NCBI GenBank assembly: GCA_964574195.1
Contig: CAZNMO010000248.1
Location: 1-5,942 of the forward strand
Direction of reading: 5' to 3'
Length of the DNA stretch: 5,942 bases
Origin: BRH-c25 sp964574195
GTDB lineage: Bacteria > Bacillota > Clostridia > Lutisporales > Lutisporaceae
In this document: positions 1 to 4,972 of the stretch, one piece after another
Layout: each line of letters opens with the position of its first letter
How positions within the stretch are numbered: position 1 is the first letter of the stretch
Translations under genes and position numbers: made by a program
Notes under the pieces: generated by a model
The model's input: only the letters and a program-made list of their open reading frames with translations
Database searches by the model: none
Told to the model about the DNA's origin: nothing

Positions 1-397
1 GGGAATGGCGGCTACGATAGAAGATTTTCTTATGGCGGCAGAGTATATAGCTTCTGAAGGGAATGACAATATAGTACTTTGTGAAAGAGGCATAAGGACC
101 TTTGAAAACTATACCAGGAATACCCTGGATATTACAGCTGTTCCAATACTCAAAAACCTTTGCAAGCTTCCTGTCATTGTTGACCCAAGCCATGGGACCG
201 GCAGAAGGGATCTGATACTTCCAATGTCTCTGGCTTCTATGGCGGCAGGTGCGGACGGGGTCATGATCGAAGTGCACCCCTGCCCTGAGGAAGCGCTTTC
301 TGATGGTGAACAATCGTTGAATTTGAAGGATTTCAACGACATAGCCCAGCGTTTGTGTTCAACTAAAGAGTGCTTTCTGGACATCCGCAGGAAATGA
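1..397 (+). CDS. aroF: 3-deoxy-7-phosphoheptulonate (DAHP) synthase, type I-beta, 3' part
   Basis: This is the C-terminal ~131 residues of DAHP synthase, the cytosolic enzyme that condenses phosphoenolpyruvate and erythrose 4-phosphate in the first shikimate-pathway step. The gene runs in from the left edge: the frame is open to base 2, and the ATG at base 5 is the conserved internal Met of the family's RGMAATIEDF stretch, not a start. Counting from that Met, CERGIRTFE (26-34) matches the substrate phosphate-binding region. H63 in DPSHGTGRRD, E89 in MIEVHP and D100 in ALSDGEQSL match the three C-terminal metal ligands. Their spacing (26 and 11 residues) equals that of the Thermotoga-type enzyme (His272, Glu298, Asp309). 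The family is about 340 residues long, so about 60 percent is outside the window, including any regulatory N-terminal domain. The symbol aroF is the usual label for this type; aroA or aroG are also used. A hairpin terminator follows. Confidence 0.93.
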   Translation, partial: GMAATIEDFLMAAEYIASEGNDNIVLCERGIRTFENYTRNTLDITAVPILKNLCKLPVIVDPSHGTGRRDLILPMSLASMAAGADGVMIEVHPCPEEALSDGEQSLNLKDFNDIAQRLCSTKECFLDIRRK

Positions 398-424
398 ATA
401 TTTAATAAGAAATGTTGAAAATAT

Positions 425-467
425 AAAGTCATAAGGGTATCTTAGCAGAGCCTTTATGGCTTTTTTT
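425..467 (+). terminator. Rho-independent terminator after the DAHP synthase gene
   Basis: The left arm 428-437 (GTCATAAGGG) pairs with the right arm 451-460 (CCTTTATGGC) over ten pairs, two of them G-U. The loop is 13 bases. Seven T residues follow at 461-467, and AAA at 425-427 can extend the stem into them. It lies 28 bases past the stop codon, where the shikimate-pathway unit should end. It separates that unit from the DUF5665 gene, whose ribosome binding site begins only 14 bases later. Confidence 0.85.
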
Positions 468-493
468 AACCCCATCGTTCAGGAGGGATATAT

Positions 494-787
494 ATGGCTG
501 TAAAGAATGCTGAAGTCAAGGAATTGGAAAGCAGGATCGAAAAGATCGCACTGTTGCTTGAAAAAGCAAAAATAGGCGATTACGTCAATATAATGACCAG
601 GCCAAAGACACTTCTCCTGAATAATTTTATAGGAGGATTGGCAAGAGGCTTTGGGACTGCCATAGGTTTTACCATACTCGGGGCAGTCGTGCTTTATCTT
701 ATGAGGCAGGCCGTTCTGCTGAACCTTCCATTTATAGGCGGGTTTATTGCGGAGATAGTGAAAATTGTACAGGATCACCTATTATGA
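494..787 (+). CDS. DUF5665-like small membrane protein
   Basis: This 97-residue protein has no known reaction. Residues 5-28 are charged and heptad-like (EVKELESRIEKIALLLEKAK), suggesting an amphipathic or coiled-coil helix. A Gly-rich hydrophobic segment at about 53-70 (FGTAIGFTILGAVVLYLM) is one probable membrane helix. A short amphipathic tail follows, with LPFIGGFIAEIVKIVQ at about 78-93. This layout and the tail resemble the DUF5665 family of small Firmicute proteins; that is recognition by eye, not a profile search. There is no signal peptide. The start is firm: AGGAGGG at 481-487 lies 6 bases before the ATG. The next gene begins 21 bases downstream, so the two are probably co-transcribed. 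Because a terminator ends just upstream at 467, the promoter must lie within or before that hairpin, or expression depends on read-through. Confidence 0.8.
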   Translation: MAVKNAEVKELESRIEKIALLLEKAKIGDYVNIMTRPKTLLLNNFIGGLARGFGTAIGFTILGAVVLYLMRQAVLLNLPFIGGFIAEIVKIVQDHLL

Positions 788-808
788 TTTCTTTAGGAGG
801 AAATAACA

Positions 809-1417
809 ATGGACAGTAAGGATATTAAGCACTACAAGGAGCTTCTTGAGAAGGAAAAAGAAGAAAGAGAGGACTCACTGAAGGATGACGGCATGGGATA
901 TGGCATATCCATACGGGATCTGACCGGAGAGCTTTCTTCTTATGATAACCACCCTGGAGATCTTGGCAATGAGACCTTTGAGGCGGAGAAAAACATGTCC
1001 TTCAGGACAAGGGAGAAATTTCTGCTGAGCGAGGTACAGACCGCCCTGAACAAAATTGCTGAAGGCACATATGGTTTATGTGAGCAGTGTCACAGGGAAA
1101 TAGGGAAGGAAAGGCTGGATGTCAGGCCGTATACACGCCTGTGCATACATTGTGAGAACGATATGGAGCAAAAGGTAGACGATGAGGAGAGGGGACGTCC
1201 TATAGAGGAACAGGTGCTTTTTCCGCCTTTTGGAAGGTCCTTTACAGATGATTCCATATATGATCCTGTAGGGTATGATGGTGAGGATGCCTGGGAAGAG
1301 GTGAACGAGTATAATGTACCTATGTCAGACAATGCCTTTGAGGAAGAAGAGAATAACGGTTATGTGGAGGAAGTGGAAGGTATAAGCAACCAGCAATATA
1401 AAAGGCGTATCGAGTAG
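809..1417 (+). CDS. TraR/DksA-type C4 zinc-finger protein, YteA-like
   Basis: This is a 202-residue acidic soluble protein of the TraR/DksA superfamily. Its layout fits the YteA group of sporulating Firmicutes: an N-terminal charged helix (1-25), then SYDNHPGDLGNETFEAEKN (44-62), a second helix (about 65-84), and a zinc finger. The finger cysteines are C91 and C94 (CEQC) and C112 and C115 (CIHC), all four present. A long acidic tail carries PPFGRSF (139-145) and GYDGEDAWEEV (155-165), which DksA lacks and YteA proteins have. DksA itself binds RNA polymerase through its secondary channel and acts with ppGpp. Whether this relative does so is unknown, and a sporulation role is only implied by the family name. 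AGGAGG at 795-800 lies 8 bases before the ATG. It sits directly after the DUF5665 gene, and 70 bases separate it from lspA. Confidence 0.87.
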   Translation: MDSKDIKHYKELLEKEKEEREDSLKDDGMGYGISIRDLTGELSSYDNHPGDLGNETFEAEKNMSFRTREKFLLSEVQTALNKIAEGTYGLCEQCHREIGKERLDVRPYTRLCIHCENDMEQKVDDEERGRPIEEQVLFPPFGRSFTDDSIYDPVGYDGEDAWEEVNEYNVPMSDNAFEEEENNGYVEEVEGISNQQYKRRIE

Positions 1418-1443
1418 AAATTGCAGACTTTTTAACAGATTTG

Positions 1444-1452
1444 TGTTATAAT
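1444..1452 (+). promoter_or_regulatory. Extended -10 promoter candidate for lspA-rluD
   Basis: TGT followed by a perfect TATAAT (1447-1452) forms an extended -10 element 35 bases before the lspA start. No good -35 lies at the normal spacing. TTGCAG at 1421-1426 would leave a 20-base spacer, longer than usual, so the extended -10 would have to carry recognition. It would start transcription near 1459 and give lspA and rluD a transcript independent of the two genes upstream. Confidence 0.6.
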
Positions 1453-1487
1453 CTCATCGTGCTATTTTTATTTAAGGGGGAATATCT

Positions 1488-1931
1488 TTGTATCCAGTTT
1501 TTATCGCCGCAGCTATCATTGCTATTGACCAGCTTGTAAAGAATACGCTGGTGAAGGCTCTGGCAGATGGGCCTATAAGCGTTATTGGAAGCTTTTTTCG
1601 TCTTGTTTATGTGGAGAATTACGGAATTGCCTTCGGCATGTTCAAGAACAAGACCAGTTTTTTTATAATCACACAGATGTTGATTGCCTTGGTCGTTTTG
1701 TATGTCATTTATAAATTCCGCTACAAAAGCATAGGCATGACAGTATGTCTTTCTATGATACTTGGTGGCGCCATAGGCAATCTTATCGACAGAATAAGAC
1801 TGGGTTATGTTATTGACTTCTTATCCTTCAGCATATTCCCGCCGGTTTTCAATATAGCTGATTCGGCGATAGTAGTTGGCGCAATACTTCTGAGCTTGAT
1901 GCTCGTATTTAGCAAGGATATACAGCTGTAG
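1488..1931 (+). CDS. lspA: Lipoprotein signal peptidase (signal peptidase II)
   Basis: LspA is an integral membrane aspartyl protease that removes signal peptides from prolipoproteins after Lgt has added diacylglycerol to the lipobox Cys. The 147 residues are close to the usual 150-165. Four hydrophobic segments are visible at about 1-18, 58-76, 83-100 and 119-142. Family motifs appear in order: IDQLVK with D14, VENYGIAFGMF (42-52), GNLIDR (97-102), VIDF with D110, and FNIADS with D125. D110 and D125 correspond to the aspartate pair defined in the Pseudomonas structure, so the enzyme looks intact. The start is TTG at 1488, 7 bases after AAGGGGG (1474-1480), and it begins right at the first membrane helix as expected. 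rluD follows closely, as lspA-ylyB do in Bacillus. Confidence 0.96.
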   Translation: MYPVFIAAAIIAIDQLVKNTLVKALADGPISVIGSFFRLVYVENYGIAFGMFKNKTSFFIITQMLIALVVLYVIYKFRYKSIGMTVCLSMILGGAIGNLIDRIRLGYVIDFLSFSIFPPVFNIADSAIVVGAILLSLMLVFSKDIQL

Positions 1932-1942
1932 TGAATTGCTTG

Positions 1943-1949
1943 GCGGGGG
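1943..1949 (+). promoter_or_regulatory. Ribosome binding site that sets the rluD start
   Basis: GCGGGGG, a G-rich Shine-Dalgarno variant, ends 7 bases before the TTG at 1957. An in-frame TTG at 1936 lies upstream of this site and has no recognisable site of its own. The ATG at 1966 is 16 bases away from it. Confidence 0.55.
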
Positions 1950-1956
1950 TGTTAAG

Positions 1957-2895
1957 TTGAAGGTCATGGAATTTTACATAGATACAGAAACTGAGGGAAA
2001 AAGGCTGGATACCTTTCTTTCAGAAAAAGTCGAGGGCTACTCTAGAACATACATGCAGAAGCTTATCGAGGAAGAGCATTGCAAGGTCAACGGAAAAAGC
2101 GCAAAGGCAAACCTAAAGCTCCGCAATGGGGACAGGGTTGAAGCCTCTATTCCGGATCCTATTCCTCTGGCGGTGGAGCCTGAGAAAATAGAACTGAACA
2201 TCGTATATGAAGACAGCCATATAGTTGTGATAAATAAACCCCAAGGCATGGTGGTCCACCCTGCCCACGGCAACTATACCGGTACAGTGGTGAATGCTCT
2301 GTTGGAGCATTGTGGAAGCCTATCGGACTATAATGGCCTGACAGGAATAAACGGAGTCATGAGACCGGGGATAGTGCACAGGATAGACAAGGATACCTCC
2401 GGCATAATCGTGATAGCCAAGACCAATGAAGCCCACCTGTCGCTGTCCGAGCAGTTTAAAGAGCACAGCATCACCAGAAAGTATGTAGCACTTTTGGAAG
2501 GTAAATTAAAAAATGATACAGGTACTGTTGAGACCCTTATAGGCAGGAACCCCAGGGATAGGAAGAAGATGGCGGTGGTCAGTGCCAACGGAAAAAGAGC
2601 GGTCACCCATTATAGGGTAATAGAAAGGTTTGACGGGTACACACTGATAGAGGCGGTCCTTGAGACCGGCAGGACTCATCAGATAAGAGTCCACATGTCC
2701 CATTTGGGGCATCCTGTTGTAGGCGATACAGTATACGGTTATAAGAAGCAGAGGTTTCAGACCGAGGGGCAGCTGCTGCATGCAAGAGTCTTGGGCTTCA
2801 TACATCCTGCCAGTGGTGAGTATGTGGAATTTGAAGCTCCGCTGCCGGATTATTTCGATAAAATTTTGGATATATTAAGACACAGAAACCTATAG
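1957..2895 (+). CDS. rluD: RluA/RluD-family 23S rRNA pseudouridine synthase
   Basis: This RNA-modifying enzyme converts uridine to pseudouridine. By relation to RluD the target is the helix 69 loop of 23S rRNA, but the exact site cannot be read from sequence; the Bacillus neighbour in this position is called ylyB. From TTG 1957 the protein has 312 residues, typical of RluD. An N-terminal S4 RNA-binding domain spans about 12-65 (KRLDTFLSEK, YMQKLIEEEHCKVNGK). The catalytic domain includes VVINKPQGMVVHPAHG (about 90-105) and the hallmark HRIDKDTSG, whose D144 is the catalytic nucleophile. LETGRTHQIRVHMSHLGHP (235-253) follows. Nothing is missing. I chose TTG 1957 because the G-rich ribosome binding site fits it; TTG 1936 and ATG 1966 are in-frame alternatives. 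It lies 25 bases after lspA, and its stop codon is inside the -35 of the pyr promoter. Confidence 0.94.
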   Translation: MKVMEFYIDTETEGKRLDTFLSEKVEGYSRTYMQKLIEEEHCKVNGKSAKANLKLRNGDRVEASIPDPIPLAVEPEKIELNIVYEDSHIVVINKPQGMVVHPAHGNYTGTVVNALLEHCGSLSDYNGLTGINGVMRPGIVHRIDKDTSGIIVIAKTNEAHLSLSEQFKEHSITRKYVALLEGKLKNDTGTVETLIGRNPRDRKKMAVVSANGKRAVTHYRVIERFDGYTLIEAVLETGRTHQIRVHMSHLGHPVVGDTVYGYKKQRFQTEGQLLHARVLGFIHPASGEYVEFEAPLPDYFDKILDILRHRNL

Positions 2896-2921
2896 ACAAA
2901 ATATAGACACTGTGTTAGAAT
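2893..2921 (+). promoter_or_regulatory. Promoter of the pyr leader and operon
   Basis: TAGACA at 2893-2898 (5 of 6 to TTGACA) and TAGAAT at 2916-2921 (5 of 6 to TATAAT) are separated by exactly 17 bases. TGT just before the -10 makes it an extended -10 promoter. The first three bases of the -35 are the rluD stop codon. Transcription should start near 2928-2930 and give a leader of about 137 bases before pyrR. Confidence 0.75.
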
Positions 2922-2931
2922 CAACTAAACA

Positions 2932-2951
2932 TGTTGAACGCGAATTCAACA
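2932..2951 (+). other. Leader hairpin at the 5' end of the pyr transcript
   Basis: TGTTGAA (2932-2938) pairs with TTCAACA (2945-2951) over seven perfect base pairs around a six-base loop, CGCGAA. It would sit within a few bases of the predicted 5' end. It has no T-run, so it is not a terminator. It may protect the transcript end or keep this segment from interfering with the attenuator; neither role is shown. Confidence 0.5.
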
Positions 2952-2959
2952 ACACTTAA

Positions 2960-2990
2960 CCTTTAAACTTGTCCTGTGAGGCATGGAAGG
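2960..2990 (+). promoter_or_regulatory. PyrR-binding loop (anti-antiterminator)
   Basis: TGTCCTGTGAGGCA at 2970-2983 fits the Bacillus PyrR-site consensus ARUCCNGNGAGGYU at every position except the first and last. Those two pair with each other in the stem, and here the consensus A-U is swapped to U-A, a compensatory change. The upper stem is 2970-2973 with 2980-2983, around the loop CTGTGA. An internal loop and a lower stem, CCTT (2960-2963) with AAGG (2987-2990), complete the usual shape. pyrR itself follows 77 bases later. Confidence 0.85.
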
Positions 2991-3009
2991 GATAATAGCA
3001 CTAGAGCTC

Positions 3010-3034
3010 AATCTGCCTCAAGGCAGATTTTTTT
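3010..3034 (+). terminator. Regulated intrinsic terminator of the pyr leader
   Basis: AATCTGCC (3010-3017) pairs with GGCAGATT (3022-3029), eight perfect pairs capped by the tetraloop TCAA. Seven T residues run from 3028 to 3034. It ends 32 bases before the pyrR start. Its 5' arm and loop are also one strand of the antiterminator, so formation depends on PyrR. Confidence 0.9.
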
Positions 3035-3066
3035 GTATTTATTTATAATAATTCGGAGGAAATATC

Positions 3067-3600
3067 ATGAAGATAAAAACCGAGATAATGGATGAAAAAG
3101 CTCTGGATAGAGCTATGACCAGAATAGCTCATGAGATACTTGAAAGGAATAAGGGAGTTGAGGACCTTGTGATGATAGGCATCAAAACAAGGGGCATCAC
3201 CCTTGCCAAAAGGCTTTGTGAAAAGATCAATAACATTGAGGGCAAGGAAATTCCATTGGGTTCCCTGGATATCACAAGCTATAGGGATGATATCAGAGAG
3301 CTGGAGGATATTCCCAAAGAAGATCTTACTGAAGTCAACTTTGATATAACCGGCAAAAAAATAATATTGGTTGATGATGTATTATATACCGGAAGAACTG
3401 TGAGAGCGGCAATGGATGCTATTGTTGACATTGGAAGGCCTCTTAACATTCAATTGGCTGTTCTGATAGACAGAGGCCACAGGGAATTCCCTATCAGGGC
3501 GGACTATGTAGGAAAAAATGTACCAACCTCAAGAAGTGAGATGATAATAGTGAATGTCATGGAAGCCGATGACAAAGATGGTGTATTGCTTGGAGAATAA
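3067..3600 (+). CDS. pyrR: Bifunctional pyr operon regulator / uracil phosphoribosyltransferase
   Basis: PyrR binds pyr leader RNA in a UMP/UTP-responsive way and, in Bacillus, also converts uracil and PRPP to UMP weakly. At 177 residues it has the standard length (about 180). IGIKTRGI (37-44) is the early type I phosphoribosyltransferase loop. The PRPP-binding motif IILVDDVLYTGRT occupies 99-111, with the acidic pair D103 and D104. DRGHREFPIRADYVGKNVPT (135-154) is the PyrR signature that separates it from other phosphoribosyltransferases. GGAGGA at 3055-3060 lies 6 bases before the ATG. It is the first gene of its operon and follows an RNA site that it should recognise, so it is autoregulated. 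pyrC starts 62 bases downstream, beyond a hairpin. Confidence 0.97.
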   Translation: MKIKTEIMDEKALDRAMTRIAHEILERNKGVEDLVMIGIKTRGITLAKRLCEKINNIEGKEIPLGSLDITSYRDDIRELEDIPKEDLTEVNFDITGKKIILVDDVLYTGRTVRAAMDAIVDIGRPLNIQLAVLIDRGHREFPIRADYVGKNVPTSRSEMIIVNVMEADDKDGVLLGE

Positions 3601-3628
3601 GAGTAGATTGGCGTTACTACTCTTTTTT
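3599..3628 (+). terminator. Hairpin terminator between pyrR and pyrC
   Basis: AAGAGTAG (3599-3606) pairs with CTACTCTT (3617-3624), eight perfect pairs around a ten-base loop, with T residues at 3623-3628. The left arm begins with the last two bases of the pyrR stop codon. No PyrR-consensus site precedes it in the end of pyrR, so if it is regulated at all, it is not by the leader mechanism. It may act as a partial terminator that lowers pyrC and pyrF relative to pyrR. Confidence 0.7.
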
Positions 3629-3640
3629 GCTGTATTGGAG

Positions 3641-3659
3641 CAAATCATGAGGAGGTTTG
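3641..3659 (+). promoter_or_regulatory. Hairpin enclosing the pyrC ribosome binding site
   Basis: CAAATC (3641-3646) pairs with GGTTTG (3654-3659) over six pairs, one of them G-U, around the loop ATGAGGA. The Shine-Dalgarno AGGAGG (3650-3655) is split between loop and 3' arm, so the folded form would reduce ribosome access. The sequence resembles a PyrR site with one extra loop base. The stem is weak, and the resemblance is partly forced by the Shine-Dalgarno itself. The same AGGAGG sets the pyrC start at ATG 3663, 7 bases downstream. Confidence 0.35.
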
Positions 3660-3662
3660 ATT

Positions 3663-4937
3663 ATGGGATTGCTGTTGAAAAACTGCACTATTGTTGATCC
3701 GGAAAACAAATATGAAGTTACCATGGATATATACATTGAAGACGGGACTATCAGCCGTATTGAGCCTTCAATAGAGGTGCAGGCTGACAGGGTGATCGAT
3801 ACCATGGGCTACAGGGTCCTGCCGGGCTTTGTTGATATGCATACCCATCTGCGGGAACCGGGCTTCGAGTATAAGGAAACAGTTTACACAGGTACAAGAG
3901 CTGCTGCCAGAGGTGGTTACACCACTATATGCTGTATGCCCAACACAAAGCCTGTGATCGACAATGCGGAGGCTTTAGGGAACCTATTGGAGATCATCGG
4001 AAGGGATGCTGCAGTAAATGTGCTGCCGATAGCAGCAATTACAAAAGGCCAGAAAAGCACCGAGCTGACAGATATGAGAAGCCTTAAGGCATTGGGGGCT
4101 GCAGCCTTCTCTGATGACGGTAAGCCTGTCCTGTCAGCAGCATTCCTGCGTGAGGCGCTCCTCCTTGCCAGGGAGAATGACTGGCTTATATCAGAGCATT
4201 GTGAAGATCTCAGCCTTGCGGAGGGAGGGGCAATCAACCTGGGATCGGCTTCGGAAAGGCTTGGCATAAAGGGTATACACCCTCTTTCGGAGGAGCTGAA
4301 TATAATGCGGGATATAATGCTTGCAGAGGAAACCGGCGGGCATATCCACATAGCACATGTAAGCACCGCTAAATCTGCGGATATAATAAGGACTGCCAAG
4401 GCAAAAGGCATAAAGGTGACTTGTGAGGTCACTCCTCATCATATAGGACTGACAGAGGACATAATAACCCCAGGTTTTACCGACTGCAAGGTCAACCCAC
4501 CCCTAAGGAGCGCCGATGATGTGAAAGCTCTGAAGGAAGCCCTGCAGGACGGTACAATAGATGTGATCGCTACAGATCACGCTCCTCACCATGTCAGTGA
4601 AAAAAGGGAGGATTTTTATAAGGCGGCCTTTGGGATCTCCGGTATAGAGACAGCATTCCCGGTCTGCTATACAGAGCTGGTGGAGACAGGGTTCCTTACA
4701 CTGGAACAGCTGGCTGGAAAGATGGCGGGCAGGCCTGCGAAGTTGTTAAAGCTGCCAACTGGGGAGATAAAGCAGGGAATGGCTGCAGACCTTGTCATAG
4801 TAGATATAAACCGAAGTATCACTGTAGATAAGGAAAAAATGGTTTCCCAGGGAAGGAACACACCCTTCCACGGCAGGACTTACAAGGGTGATATCGTCTG
4901 TACCATAGCCGGCGGACGAGTGGTATATGAAAGCTGA
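3663..4937 (+). CDS. pyrC: Dihydroorotase, class I
   Basis: This cytosolic zinc amidohydrolase closes N-carbamoyl-L-aspartate to dihydroorotate, step three of pyrimidine synthesis. The 424 residues are typical of Bacillus-type class I enzymes. From ATG 3663, FVDMHTHLREPG (56-67) supplies metal ligands H60 and H62 and substrate Arg R64. FSDDGKP (149-155) has D151 at the position where this class uses Asp instead of a carboxylated Lys to bridge metals. Further ligands are H179 (SEHCED) and H232 (HIAHVST). D305 in IATDHAPHH is the catalytic acid/base. The C-terminal part returns to the beta-sandwich (AADLVIVDI at about 374-382). An in-frame TTG at 3657 adds two residues but lies one base from the ribosome binding site, so ATG 3663 is the better start. 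pyrF follows 35 bases later with no terminator between. Confidence 0.97.
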   Translation: MGLLLKNCTIVDPENKYEVTMDIYIEDGTISRIEPSIEVQADRVIDTMGYRVLPGFVDMHTHLREPGFEYKETVYTGTRAAARGGYTTICCMPNTKPVIDNAEALGNLLEIIGRDAAVNVLPIAAITKGQKSTELTDMRSLKALGAAAFSDDGKPVLSAAFLREALLLARENDWLISEHCEDLSLAEGGAINLGSASERLGIKGIHPLSEELNIMRDIMLAEETGGHIHIAHVSTAKSADIIRTAKAKGIKVTCEVTPHHIGLTEDIITPGFTDCKVNPPLRSADDVKALKEALQDGTIDVIATDHAPHHVSEKREDFYKAAFGISGIETAFPVCYTELVETGFLTLEQLAGKMAGRPAKLLKLPTGEIKQGMAADLVIVDINRSITVDKEKMVSQGRNTPFHGRTYKGDIVCTIAGGRVVYES

Positions 4938-4972
4938 TTATAACCAAGATCAATAATATTAGGAGGTAGCGT

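Larger units (their letters stand above)
2922..3066 (+). promoter_or_regulatory. PyrR-controlled attenuator leader of the pyr operon
   Basis: This non-coding stretch between rluD and pyrR has the three exclusive structures of a Bacillus-type pyr attenuator. A PyrR-binding loop (anti-antiterminator) lies at about 2960-2990. An antiterminator can form when TGAGGCA at 2977-2983 pairs with TGCCTCA at 3014-3020, a perfect 7-base match. An intrinsic terminator lies at 3010-3034. Since 2977-2983 is the 3' part of the PyrR loop and 3014-3020 is the terminator's 5' arm plus loop, only one state can form. In Bacillus, UMP and UTP promote PyrR binding and so termination. Read-through from rluD would meet the same switch. 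Confidence 0.88.

Noticed and set aside
395..426. TGAATA at 395-400 as a -35 for a forespore sigma factor driving the DUF5665 and YteA-like genes.
   Set aside because: No good CATACTA-like -10 lies at the right distance; the best match has four of seven bases and a 19-base spacer.
109..432. A 107-codon reading frame on the minus strand over the DAHP synthase end.
   Set aside because: It covers conserved DAHP synthase codons and begins in the terminator region; it shows no family motif.
2931..2966. An 11-codon reading frame in the pyr leader, starting at ATG 2931 and ending just before the PyrR loop.
   Set aside because: There is no ribosome binding site before it, the ATG is only a few bases from the predicted transcript start, and no codon run suggests a sensing peptide. 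PyrR attenuation does not need a leader peptide.
3657..3662. TTG at 3657 as the pyrC start.
   Set aside because: It is one base after AGGAGG, too close to be used; ATG 3663 has a 7-base spacing.
3917..4432. A 171-codon reading frame on the minus strand.
   Set aside because: It lies entirely within pyrC, has no recognisable domain, and looks like a shadow of the strong coding frame on the other strand.
4961..4966. A possible third PyrR-like site at the pyrF ribosome binding site.
   Set aside because: Only the AGGAGG itself matches; there is no upstream arm to form the stem.
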